From: Variovorax sp. PAMC26660 | Lineage (GTDB): Bacteria > Pseudomonadota > Gammaproteobacteria > Burkholderiales > Burkholderiaceae_C | Reading direction: 5' to 3' | Assembly (NCBI RefSeq): GCF_014302995.1 | Contig: NZ_CP060295.1 | Span: 2,843,501 to 2,907,500 of the forward strand | DNA: 64,000 nt | Shown here: piece after piece, positions 8,325-16,576 of the stretch | Layout: the number at the start of each line of letters is the position of its first letter | Numbering within the stretch: the first letter of the stretch is position 1 | Translations under genes and position numbers: made by a program | Notes under the pieces: model-generated | What the model saw: the letters and a program-made list of their open reading frames with translations, nothing else | The model's database searches: none | Told to the model about the DNA's origin: nothing

Positions 8325-8699
8325 CTATCCTCCCGCCCGCTTGACCGTGTGGCCCTGCTTGGCCAGCGCCGCGATCACCAGTTCGCGATGGTCGCCCTGG
8401 ATTTCGATGGTGCCGTCCTTCACCGTGCCGCCCGAGCCGCAGGCGGTTTTGAGCTGTTTTCCCACCGCCGCGAGCGCCACCGCATCGAGCGCCAGGCCCT
8501 TGACCACCGTCACGCCCTTGCCTTTGCGTCCCTTGGTCTCGTGCGATACACGCACAATGCCGTCAGTGGCCGGAACGCGCGCCTTCAGATCCTTGCAGCG
8601 GCACTGCGCCATCGGCGCGCCGCAATCGGGGCACATGCGGCCGCCCGCCTCGGTGGAATACACCAGGGCAGTGGCCTGATTGCTTTTCGTCGTCGCCAT
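8325..8699 (-). CDS. SUI1/eIF1-like translation factor (YciH family)
   Basis: This 124-residue protein has a four-cysteine zinc-binding segment (CPDCGAPMAQCRC) followed by the SUI1 domain with RKGKGVTVVKGL and the glycine loop TACGSGGTVKDGTIEIQGDH. YciH-type factors are the bacterial relatives of eIF1 and affect start-site fidelity. The start is uncertain. ATG 8699 gives MATTKSN with AAGAGATGG upstream; in-frame starts at 8708 and 8747 are possible. The coding region begins almost back-to-back with rhlE, leaving little room for separate promoters. Confidence 0.85.
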   Translation of the reverse strand: MATTKSNQATALVYSTEAGGRMCPDCGAPMAQCRCKDLKARVPATDGIVRVSHETKGRKGKGVTVVKGLALDAVALAAVGKQLKTACGSGGTVKDGTIEIQGDHRELVIAALAKQGHTVKRAGG

Positions 8700-8747
8700 T
8701 CGATCCATCTCTTCTTTGTTTCCGGGTTTCTCTCTCTGTCTGCTCAC

Positions 8748-10025
8748 ATGCCATTCGACTCACTGGGCCTGGCCCCCGCGCTCGTGCAGGCTGCCGCCGA
8801 AAGCGGCTATGCCGCGCCGACCGCCATCCAGGCTGCGGCCATCCCCGCGATTTTGCAAGGTCGCGACGTGCGGGGCTCGGCGCAGACCGGCTCCGGCAAG
8901 ACCGCCGCATTTTCCCTGCCGCTGCTGCAGCGCCTGGTCGCCGAAGCCTCGCAGTCGCCCCGCCGCGTGCGCGCGCTGGTGCTCGTGCCCACGCGCGAAC
9001 TCGCAGCCCAGGTCGGCGAGACCATGCGCAGCCTGGCGCAGCACCTGCCCGAACGCCTGAAGATCGCGATTGCCTTCGGCGGCGTGTCGATCAACCCGCA
9101 GATGATGGGCCTGCGCGGCGGTGCCGACATCGTGATCGCCACGCCCGGCCGGCTGCTCGACCTGGTGGACCACAACGCGCTCAAGCTCAACACCGTGTCG
9201 ACGCTCGTGCTCGACGAGGCCGACCGCCTGTTCGACCTGGGCTTTGCCGAAGAACTCAACCGCATCCTCGCGATGCTGCCCGCGCAGCGCCAGAACCTGC
9301 TGTTCTCCGCCACCTTCCCGCCCGCCATCCAGGCGCTGGCCGACGGCATGCTGCGCGACCCCGCCGTCATCGACGTGCAGGGCGAGCCTGGCACCGAGCC
9401 GAACATCGTGCAGCGCGTGATCGAGGTCGACCCCGACCGTCGCACGCAACTGCTGCGCCATCTGCTGAAAGAGAACGAGTGGGAGCGTGTGCTGGTCTTC
9501 GTCGCCACGCAGCATTCGGCGCAGATCGTGGCCGAGAAGCTCTACAAGAACGGCGTGTATGCCGTGCCCTTCCACGGCGACATCGCGCAGGGCACGCGCA
9601 CCGACATCCTTGCGCAGTTCAAGCAGAGCCGCTGGGATGTGGTGATTGCCACCGACCTTGCGGCCCGCGGCATCGACATCGCGCAACTGCCCGTGGTCAT
9701 CAACTACGACCTGCCGCGCTCGCCGACCGACTACATCCACCGCATCGGCCGCACCGGTCGCGCGGGTGAAAGCGGCCTGGCCATCAGTTTCGTGAGCGCA
9801 TCCACCGAAGCGCATTTCCGCGTGATCGAGAAACGTCAGGGCCTGAGCCTGCCGCGCGAGCGCATCGAAGGCTTCGAGCCGACGGAAGTCGCGGCGCCGG
9901 TGGTCGATGCGTCGGGCACCGGTGGCATCAAGGGCAAGCGGCCGAGCAAGAAGGACAAGCTGCGCGCGGCGGCTGCACTTGCCGCGGCAACGCAGCAGCA
10001 AGGCGACGCTGAAAGGAACGACTGA
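8748..10025 (+). CDS. rhlE: DEAD-box ATP-dependent RNA helicase, RhlE type
   Basis: This 425-residue helicase carries the full motif set: Q-motif region (PTAIQAAAIP), Walker A AQTGSGKT at 45-52, PTRELA, TPGRLLD, DEAD at 156-159, SAT at 187-189 and the C-terminal HRIGRTGR. A basic tail (KGKRPSKKDKLRAAA) probably aids RNA binding. RhlE proteins remodel structured RNA in ribosome maturation and degradation, often in the cold. The ATG at 8748 matches the usual MPFDSLGL start; earlier in-frame starts lie over the divergent SUI1 gene. No clear Shine-Dalgarno is visible. It sits beside other RNA-related genes (SUI1, RRM protein). Confidence 0.95.
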   Translation: MPFDSLGLAPALVQAAAESGYAAPTAIQAAAIPAILQGRDVRGSAQTGSGKTAAFSLPLLQRLVAEASQSPRRVRALVLVPTRELAAQVGETMRSLAQHLPERLKIAIAFGGVSINPQMMGLRGGADIVIATPGRLLDLVDHNALKLNTVSTLVLDEADRLFDLGFAEELNRILAMLPAQRQNLLFSATFPPAIQALADGMLRDPAVIDVQGEPGTEPNIVQRVIEVDPDRRTQLLRHLLKENEWERVLVFVATQHSAQIVAEKLYKNGVYAVPFHGDIAQGTRTDILAQFKQSRWDVVIATDLAARGIDIAQLPVVINYDLPRSPTDYIHRIGRTGRAGESGLAISFVSASTEAHFRVIEKRQGLSLPRERIEGFEPTEVAAPVVDASGTGGIKGKRPSKKDKLRAAAALAAATQQQGDAERND

Positions 10026-10039
10026 ACGGCGGCTGCCGT

Positions 10040-10342
10040 TCAGCCCGCCGCGTAGTCCACCTGGTGTCGCGCGACGCGCAGGTCACCCAGCTCCTCGCGA
10101 ACCCGCAGGTGCGCCGGGTGCGTGGCGTAGCCGTCGAGCGAGGCCTGGCTGTCGAACTCGCTGTACAGCACCACGTCGCAGGCATAGGCCACGCGGCTCG
10201 AATCCACGCCCACCTCGATGTGAAGCAGGCCCGGAACCTGGCCGCGCAGCAATTCAAACTTGTGCTTGAGCAGTTGCGCGGCCTGCGCTTTTTCTTCCTG
10301 CGACTCGCCGCGCAGGTCCCACATCACGATGTGCTTGAACAT
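10040..10342 (-). CDS. Dabb (stress-responsive alpha/beta-barrel) domain protein
   Basis: This 100-residue protein begins MFKHIVMWDL, the characteristic Dabb start, and has the conserved VGVDSSRVAYACDVVLYSEF and LDGYATHPAH segments. Dabb proteins are small dimeric ferredoxin-like barrels; some are enzymes of polyketide cyclisation, while most bacterial ones are uncharacterised. The start at 10342 is fixed by that N-terminal motif. It ends 14 bp from the convergent rhlE stop. Confidence 0.9.
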   Translation of the reverse strand: MFKHIVMWDLRGESQEEKAQAAQLLKHKFELLRGQVPGLLHIEVGVDSSRVAYACDVVLYSEFDSQASLDGYATHPAHLRVREELGDLRVARHQVDYAAG

Positions 10343-10425
10343 GGGGACGATGGTAGGCACGCGCCTTGAGAAAGGCCATGCGCCGCGAGCCTCGTGTGTG
10401 AAGAACAGTTTTCCGTTTCCGTGCG

Positions 10426-11184
10426 CTATGCGTGCTTGCCGAGGAAGCTCGAAATCAGATCCATGGGCAACGGAAACACGATGGTCGTGTTCTTGTCCGC
10501 GCCGATCACCGTCAGCGTTTCGAGGTAGCGCAGCTGGATCGCCTGCGGCTCCTGTGCCAGCACGCGCGCGGCCTGGAACAGCTTTTCGGACGCCTGCAGT
10601 TCGCCCTCGGCGTGGATCACCTTGGCGCGGCGTTCGCGCTCCGCCTCGGCCTGCCGCGCGATGGCGCGAACCATGGATTCGGTGAGGTCGATCTGCTTGA
10701 TCTCGACGTTCGACACCTTGATGCCCCATGACGCCGTCTGCACGTCCAGCGACTCGCGCACATCCAGGTTGAGCTTCTCGCGCTCGGCCAGCATGTCGTC
10801 CAACTGGTGCTTGCCCAGCACCGAGCGCAGCGTGGTCTGCGCCAGCTGGCTGGTGGCATTGAAAAAGTCCTTCACCTCGATGATGGCTTTCTCCGCATCG
10901 ACGATGCGGAAGTACACGACCGCGCTGACCTTCACCGACACGTTGTCGCGCGAGATCACGTCCTGCGTCGGCACTTCGAGCACCACGGTGCGCAGATCGA
11001 CCCGCACCACCTGCTGGATGCCCGGGATCACGATCACCAGACCGGGGCCCGAGACTTTCGAGAACCGTCCGAGGGTGAACACGATGCCGCGCTCGTACTC
11101 CCGAAAAATCCAGATCGCCGAAAAAACCAGCACCGCCAGCAAGACGAGAACGACGGCGCCAATGCCATAAGTGAAAGAGAGCAT
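10426..11184 (-). CDS. slipin (SPFH/band 7 membrane protein)
   Basis: This 252-residue stomatin-like protein has one N-terminal transmembrane segment (about 8-28) followed by the SPFH domain (REYERGIVFTLGRF, GPGLVIVIPGIQQVVRVDLR) and a coiled-coil stretch rich in Arg, Ala and Glu (RQAEAERERRAKVIHAEGE). Slipins form oligomeric rings that organise membrane microdomains. In many bacteria the gene is paired with an NfeD-type serine protease gene; none is present here, making this an orphan slipin. Confidence 0.93.
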   Translation of the reverse strand: MLSFTYGIGAVVLVLLAVLVFSAIWIFREYERGIVFTLGRFSKVSGPGLVIVIPGIQQVVRVDLRTVVLEVPTQDVISRDNVSVKVSAVVYFRIVDAEKAIIEVKDFFNATSQLAQTTLRSVLGKHQLDDMLAEREKLNLDVRESLDVQTASWGIKVSNVEIKQIDLTESMVRAIARQAEAERERRAKVIHAEGELQASEKLFQAARVLAQEPQAIQLRYLETLTVIGADKNTTIVFPLPMDLISSFLGKHA

Positions 11185-11299
11185 GGTGATCTCCCGCGAC
11201 CCCGACAGGAGTCGCTGGATCGTTGGACACGCGCAGGGCGCAGGCGTTCCAGATGGGCGCGAAGATGGGTCGGCACCGACGCCCGGTGTAGGCGCGCGC

Positions 11300-12463
11300 C
11301 TACCAGCCCATCTGCCGCGCCGCCAGTTCCTTCATGATTTCCTCGGCGCCGCCGCCGATCATCATCACCTTGACCTCGCGGTAGATGCGCTCGCTCACCG
11401 TGCCGCGCATGAAGCCCATGCCGCCGAGAATTTGCACCGCTTGATCGGCGCAGAACTGCATGGTCTGCGTCGCGTGGTTCTTGAGCATGCAGATCTGCGC
11501 CACCCACTCGGGCGCGTTGAATCGGCCCGCCGCCTCGTGTGCATCGCCCTCGGCCGACACCGCTTCGAGCCAGGCCTCGGTGGAGGCAATGCGCATCTGC
11601 ATGTCCACCAGCTTGTGGCGCACCACCTGGTGCTCGATGAGCGCGGCGCCGAAGGTCTTGCGTTCGCGCGCCCAGGCCAGCGCTTCGTCGAGGCAGGCTT
11701 GCGAAAAGCCCAGTGCGCCGGCCGCCAGCCCGATGCGCTCGCCGTTGAAGTTGCCCATGACCATGCGAAAGCCTTCGCCTTCGTTCCCCAGAAGGTAGCG
11801 CGCGGGCACGCGCACGTTGTCGAAATGCAGCGTGGCGGTGTCGGAGCACAGCCAGCCCATCTTCGACAGGCGCGTGCGACTGAGGCCGGCCGAATCGCCC
11901 GGCACCAGCAGCATCGAGATACCACCCGCGCCACGCCCTTCGCCGGTGCGCACGGCCACCGTGATCCAGTCGGCGCGCATGCCCGAGGTGATGAAGGTCT
12001 TCTCGCCGTTCACCACGTAGTGATCGCCGTCGCGCTTTGCTGTGGTGCGCAGCGCTGCCACGTCCGAGCCGCCACCGGGTTCGGTGATGGCGAGCGCCGC
12101 GATCTTCTCGCCGCGCAGCACCGGCGGCACCACTTCCTGGCGCACTGCATCGCTCGCATGCAGCACCACGGGCGGCAGGCCGATGTTGTGGGAGAACAGG
12201 CTGGCCAGCACCCCACCGCTCTTGCCGTGGCGCGCGAGCGCGATCCATGCGGGCAGCTTGAGCGCGTAAGAGGCCGGCGTGCCACCCAGCGCCTCGGGAT
12301 AGCTCAGCCCGAGCAGCCCCAATTCGGCGGCGCGCGTGTACAGCGCGCGCGGAAATTCGCCCGCGTCGTCCCATGCCTGCACATGCGGCGCGATCTCGCT
12401 TTCGGCAAAGCGCCGCACCGTGTCGGCGAGCGCCGTGCGGTCGGCATGCAGTTCGGCGTCCAT
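11300..12463 (-). CDS. acyl-CoA dehydrogenase (second of pair)
   Basis: This 387-residue flavoenzyme has the normal acyl-CoA dehydrogenase layout: N-terminal helices, a central beta domain with ITEPGGGSDVAAL and EKTFITSGM, and C-terminal helices with QILGGMGFMRGTVSERIYRE. It oxidises an acyl-CoA to the enoyl-CoA and passes electrons to ETF. The start at 12463 follows the stop of the preceding dehydrogenase gene by 8 bp, so the genes are co-translated or closely coupled. It is last of a five-gene operon with a biotin carboxylase; two non-identical dehydrogenases suggest sequential or alternative oxidation of a branched acyl chain. Confidence 0.92.
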   Translation of the reverse strand: MDAELHADRTALADTVRRFAESEIAPHVQAWDDAGEFPRALYTRAAELGLLGLSYPEALGGTPASYALKLPAWIALARHGKSGGVLASLFSHNIGLPPVVLHASDAVRQEVVPPVLRGEKIAALAITEPGGGSDVAALRTTAKRDGDHYVVNGEKTFITSGMRADWITVAVRTGEGRGAGGISMLLVPGDSAGLSRTRLSKMGWLCSDTATLHFDNVRVPARYLLGNEGEGFRMVMGNFNGERIGLAAGALGFSQACLDEALAWARERKTFGAALIEHQVVRHKLVDMQMRIASTEAWLEAVSAEGDAHEAAGRFNAPEWVAQICMLKNHATQTMQFCADQAVQILGGMGFMRGTVSERIYREVKVMMIGGGAEEIMKELAARQMGW

Positions 12464-12471
12464 GCTGCGCT

Positions 12472-13635
12472 TCAGCCGTGCTGCGGCGGCCGCTTGGCGA
12501 TGCCCATGGTTTTCGCCAGGATGCCGAGCATCACTTCGTCCGCGCCGCCGCCGATCGAGCCCAGCCGGCCGTCGCGGTACAGGCGCGAGACGCGGTTTTC
12601 GAGCGTGAAGCCCATGCCGCCCCAGAACTGCAGGCAGGTGTCGGCCACCTGCCGCGTCAGGCGCCCGGTCTTGAGCTTGGCCATCGAGGCCAGTTCGAGC
12701 ACGTCCTCGCCCTGCACATGCAGGTCGCAGGCGCGGTACGTCAGCGCGCGCAGCGCCTCCACCTCGGTCTTGAGTTCGGCCAGCTTGAACTGCACCCACT
12801 GCTGGTCGGCCAGCGTGCCGCCGAACATCTGGCGCTGCTGCGCCCATTCGATGGTCTGTGCGATGCAGTCTTCCATCGATTCGAGCGAACTCGCGGCGGC
12901 CCACAGCCGCTCTTCCTGGAACTGCTGCATCTGGTAGATGAAGCCCTGGCCCTCTTCACCGATGCGATAGCGCTGCGGCACGCGCACGTTGTCGAAATAG
13001 ATGAGGCCCGTGTCGCTGGAATTCATGCCGATCTTGCGGATCTTCCTGGCCTTCTCGATGCCGGGAAGGTTCATCGGCACCATCACCAGCGACTTGTTGC
13101 GGTGCACCGGCCCGTCGCTGGTGTTGACCAGCATGCACATCCAGTCGGCCTGCAGGCTGTTGGTGATCCACATCTTCTGGCCGCTGATGAGGTAGTCGTC
13201 GCCGTCCTTGCGCGCATGGCTCTTCAGGCCCGCCACGTCGCTGCCCGCGCCGGGCTCGCTCACGCCGATGCAGCCGACCATGTCGCCCGCGATGGCGGGC
13301 GCCAGGAATTCGCGGCGCAGTTCATCGCTGCCGAAGCGTGCGAGCGCGGGTGTGCACATGTCGGTCTGCACGCCAATCGCCATCGGCACGCCGCCGCAAC
13401 TGATGTGGCCCAGCGCCTCGGCCATGGCCATCGCATACGAATAGTCGAGCCCGGCGCCGCCGAAGGCCTCGGGCTTGTTCAGGCCCAGCAGGCCGAGGTT
13501 GCCGAGCTTCTTGAAAACCTCGTGCGCGGGAAAGATCTCGGCCGCTTCCCATTCGTCCACATGCGGGTTGATCTCTTCGTCGATGAAGCGGCGCAGGGTC
13601 TTCTGTATCTCGAGGTGTTCGTGGGTGTACTGCAT
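12472..13635 (-). CDS. acyl-CoA dehydrogenase, possibly citronellyl-CoA dehydrogenase type
   Basis: This 387-residue acyl-CoA dehydrogenase has VSEPGAGSDVAGL (flavin/substrate region), QKMWITNSLQADW and CLQFWGGMGFTLENRVSRLYRD. The N-terminal INPHVDEWEAAEIFPAHEVFKKLG resembles what I recall of AtuD proteins (citronellyl-CoA dehydrogenase) of the acyclic terpene pathway; that is recognition from memory, not a search. It lies 15 bp after the SDR gene in the carboxylase operon, the expected setting for AtuD. Confidence 0.9.
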   Translation of the reverse strand: MQYTHEHLEIQKTLRRFIDEEINPHVDEWEAAEIFPAHEVFKKLGNLGLLGLNKPEAFGGAGLDYSYAMAMAEALGHISCGGVPMAIGVQTDMCTPALARFGSDELRREFLAPAIAGDMVGCIGVSEPGAGSDVAGLKSHARKDGDDYLISGQKMWITNSLQADWMCMLVNTSDGPVHRNKSLVMVPMNLPGIEKARKIRKIGMNSSDTGLIYFDNVRVPQRYRIGEEGQGFIYQMQQFQEERLWAAASSLESMEDCIAQTIEWAQQRQMFGGTLADQQWVQFKLAELKTEVEALRALTYRACDLHVQGEDVLELASMAKLKTGRLTRQVADTCLQFWGGMGFTLENRVSRLYRDGRLGSIGGGADEVMLGILAKTMGIAKRPPQHG

Positions 13636-13650
13636 GTTGCTTGTCTCCGG

Positions 13651-14574
13651 TCAGTCGTTCGATTCGTTCTTCGGCGGTGTCTGGAACACGCGCGGCGTCT
13701 GCGCCAGGTGAAAGCCATCGAAAGGCCGCACCGCCGCGCGCTGCTGCGCTTCTGCATTCGGCAGCGCCATCGGCCAGCCCATGCGCACCTGCGGCCGCGC
13801 GCCATCGACGCGCAGCACGCTGCCGCTGATGAAGCTGGCCGCAGGGCTCAGCAGGAAGGCGATGGCGCCGGAGGTCTCGGCCTCGTTGCCGAAGCGGCCT
13901 GCGGGCACGGTCTTGCGCATGGCGCGCAGCATGTCGCCGGCTTCTGGCGGGTAGTGGTCCATGCCGCTGGATGCGATGTAGCCCGGCGCCACCGCGTTCA
14001 CGCGCACGCCGCTGGCGGCCCATTCGAGCGCAGCCGTTTCGGTGAAGCTCACCATACCGGCGCGCGCCGCGCCGCTGTGGCCCATGTTCGGCATCGAGCC
14101 CCACATGTCGGCCACGATATTGACGATGGCGCCGCCGTTCGCCCGCATGCTCTGCACGAAGCATTCGCGCGCCACGAGAAAGCCGCCGGTGAGATTGGTG
14201 TGGATCACCGCCTCCCAGCCCTTGGCCGAGATGTCGGCCAGCGGCGTGATGTATTGGCCGCCAGCGTTGTTGACGAGGCCGTCGATGCGGCCATGCGCGG
14301 TGACGATGGCAGCGATGGCCGTGCGCACTGCTTCTTCCTGGCGGATGTCGAAGGCCTGGGTGCTGGCCTTGCCACCGGCCTCGACGATCTCGGTTTGCAC
14401 CGCTGCGAGCTTCTCGGCGTTGCGGCCGACCAGCACGACTTGCGCGCCGAGCACTGCCAACTCGTGTGCCGTGCAGCGGCCGATGCCCGAGCCGCCGCCC
14501 GTGACGACGATGACCTGCCCGCCGAAAAGGCCGGGTGCGAAGACGGAGCGGTAGCGGGAAGAGGGGGCGTTCAT
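13651..14574 (-). CDS. SDR-family enoyl-CoA/dienoyl-CoA reductase-like protein
   Basis: This 307-residue short-chain dehydrogenase has the cofactor motif TGGGSGIGRC and NNAGG. The usual Tyr-x3-Lys is absent: the equivalent stretch reads GHSGAARAGM, as in the peroxisomal trans-2-enoyl-CoA and 2,4-dienoyl-CoA reductase branch (HTGAAR), and the C-terminus LLSPAASFISGSVLRVDG fits that branch too. It therefore probably reduces an unsaturated acyl-CoA with NADPH rather than an alcohol or ketone. The start at 14574 (MNAPSSRYRS) excludes a non-homologous upstream extension. It is third in the carboxylase operon. Confidence 0.88.
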   Translation of the reverse strand: MNAPSSRYRSVFAPGLFGGQVIVVTGGGSGIGRCTAHELAVLGAQVVLVGRNAEKLAAVQTEIVEAGGKASTQAFDIRQEEAVRTAIAAIVTAHGRIDGLVNNAGGQYITPLADISAKGWEAVIHTNLTGGFLVARECFVQSMRANGGAIVNIVADMWGSMPNMGHSGAARAGMVSFTETAALEWAASGVRVNAVAPGYIASSGMDHYPPEAGDMLRAMRKTVPAGRFGNEAETSGAIAFLLSPAASFISGSVLRVDGARPQVRMGWPMALPNAEAQQRAAVRPFDGFHLAQTPRVFQTPPKNESND

Positions 14575-14623
14575 GCGAAAGACTTCCGGGAAATTGAAAG
14601 GAAGAAGGCGACGGCGGCGGTCG

Positions 14624-16576
14624 TCATGCGTCGGCGATCTCCGCGACCACATGGCGCGCGGCCACCTGTGCGCCCACGGCCACATGCAGTGCGGCGACAC
14701 GGCCGGCACGCGGGGCGCAATGCACGTGTTCCATCTTCATTGCCTCCAGCGTGACGAGCGGTTGACCAGCCGCGACCGCGTCGCCTTCGGCCACCAGCAG
14801 GGCGATCACGCGGCCGTTCATCGAGGCGCGCAGCAGGCCGTCGCTGCCTGCGGCGTCGGCGCGCGCCTCCGTGACATGCGTGAGGTCGCGCAGCTCGAAG
14901 GACCGGCCGTTGAAGTGAATCCACAGGTGGTCTGAAGCTTCGCGCACTGCCAGTGCTTGATCCGCCACGCCCCGGCACGAGAAGCGCACCGTGCCGTCGC
15001 CCGGCAAGGCCAGCAGCTCGACCCGCGCGGGCGCGCCGTCGTCCAGTGCCACATCGAAATGCCCGACGCCGCGCGGTGTCACGCGGGCTGCATGCACCTT
15101 GCCGTCGAGCGTGAATCGCAGGGCATTGGGCAGCGTGTGCGCGAGCGGTGAAGGCCACCCGCGCTCACCCAACTGGAGCAGCAGTGCGGCCAGCAGGGCG
15201 GCTTGCGTGTGGGTGGCCGCATCGGGTGCGAGCAGCGCATCGAGGTGATCGGCGATGAACGCGGTGGTCGCGCCGCCGCTTGCAAACACGTCGTGCGAGA
15301 GCACGCGCTGCAGCAACTGCTGGTTGGTCGCGATGCCCAGTGCCACCGTGTCCTGCAGGCCTGCGATCAGCCGGTGCCTGGCTTCATCGCGCGTGCGGCC
15401 ATGGGCGACGAGCTTGGCGATCATCGAATCGTAGAAGGGCGGCACGACCGCACCGTCGCGCAGCGCGTGTTCGGTGCGCAGGGCCACTGCCGGCCGCCAT
15501 GCGGCGAGCGTGCCGCTCTGCGGCATGAAGCCCTGCTGCGGGTCTTCGGCGCAAAGCCGCACCTCGATCGCGTGGCCGGTGATGCGCACGTCCTGCTGCG
15601 TCAGCGGCAGGGGCTCGCCGGCTGCTACGCGCAGCTGCAGTTCGACCAGATCAAGCCCGGTCACCGCCTCGGTCACCGGGTGTTCGACCTGCAGGCGCGT
15701 GTTCATTTCCATGAACCAGTACTGGCCTTCGGCATCGAGCAGGAATTCGAGCGTGCCCGCGCCTTCGTACGCGATGGCCTTCGCGGCGACGACGGCGGTG
15801 GTGCCCATGCGTTCGCGCAGCGCCTCGGACACTGCCGGCGAGGGCGCTTCTTCGACGACCTTCTGATGCCGACGCTGCACCGAGCAGTCGCGCTCGCCGA
15901 GATGGATGGCGTTGCCGTGCCGGTCGGCGAACACCTGGATCTCGATGTGGCGCGGCGCAACGATGGCGCGCTCCAGGATCACCGTGGCATCGCCGAAGGC
16001 GTTGAGCGCTTCGGATTGCGCGCTCTGCAGCAACTCGGCAAACGATGCGGCCGAGGTCACGAGCCGCATGCCGCGCCCGCCGCCACCAGCGGTGGCTTTG
16101 ATCATCACGGGCCATCCGATGCGCGCGGCTTCGGTCGCGAGTTTTGCGGCACCCTGGTCTTCGCCCTGGTAGCCCGGAATGCAGGGCACGCCGGCTGCCT
16201 GCATCAGCCGCTTGGCGCCGGCCTTGTCGCCCATCGTGCGAATGGCTTCGGGCGAAGGGCCGATGAAGACCAGCCCCGCATCGCGGCAGGCCTGTGCGAA
16301 CTCGGCGTTCTCCGCGAGGAAGCCGTAGCCGGGGTGCACCGCATCGGCACCGCTGGTGCGCGCGGCCTCGATGATGGCGGCGATGTTCAGATAGCTTTGC
16401 GCGGGCAGCGACTCGCCGATCCACACGGCCTGGTCGGCTTGCCGCACGTGTTCGGCATCTGCGTCGGCGCTGGAATACACCGCCACGGTGCGGTAGCCCA
16501 TGGTGCGCGCTGTGCGCATCACGCGTACCGCGATCTCGCCGCGGTTCGCAATCAGGATCTTGTGGAAACTGCTCAT
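14624..16576 (-). CDS. acyl-CoA carboxylase alpha subunit (biotin carboxylase + BCCP)
   Basis: This 650-residue protein joins an ATP-grasp biotin carboxylase (KILIANRGEIAVRVMRTA at the start, GGGGRGMRLV, MEMNTRLQVEHPVTE) to a C-terminal biotinyl domain with EAMKMEH, the biotinyl lysine being Lys614. It carboxylates biotin for the adjacent carboxyltransferase. The start overlaps the carboxyltransferase stop by 4 bp (ATGA). Size and domain order fit 3-methylcrotonyl-CoA and geranyl-CoA carboxylase alpha subunits equally well. Confidence 0.94.
   Translation of the reverse strand: MSSFHKILIANRGEIAVRVMRTARTMGYRTVAVYSSADADAEHVRQADQAVWIGESLPAQSYLNIAAIIEAARTSGADAVHPGYGFLAENAEFAQACRDAGLVFIGPSPEAIRTMGDKAGAKRLMQAAGVPCIPGYQGEDQGAAKLATEAARIGWPVMIKATAGGGGRGMRLVTSAASFAELLQSAQSEALNAFGDATVILERAIVAPRHIEIQVFADRHGNAIHLGERDCSVQRRHQKVVEEAPSPAVSEALRERMGTTAVVAAKAIAYEGAGTLEFLLDAEGQYWFMEMNTRLQVEHPVTEAVTGLDLVELQLRVAAGEPLPLTQQDVRITGHAIEVRLCAEDPQQGFMPQSGTLAAWRPAVALRTEHALRDGAVVPPFYDSMIAKLVAHGRTRDEARHRLIAGLQDTVALGIATNQQLLQRVLSHDVFASGGATTAFIADHLDALLAPDAATHTQAALLAALLLQLGERGWPSPLAHTLPNALRFTLDGKVHAARVTPRGVGHFDVALDDGAPARVELLALPGDGTVRFSCRGVADQALAVREASDHLWIHFNGRSFELRDLTHVTEARADAAGSDGLLRASMNGRVIALLVAEGDAVAAGQPLVTLEAMKMEHVHCAPRAGRVAALHVAVGAQVAARHVVAEIADA

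Noticed and set aside
12373..14754. 793-codon open frame on the plus strand
   Set aside because: It is antisense to an acyl-CoA dehydrogenase and an SDR with clear motifs; composition is typical of a shadow frame.
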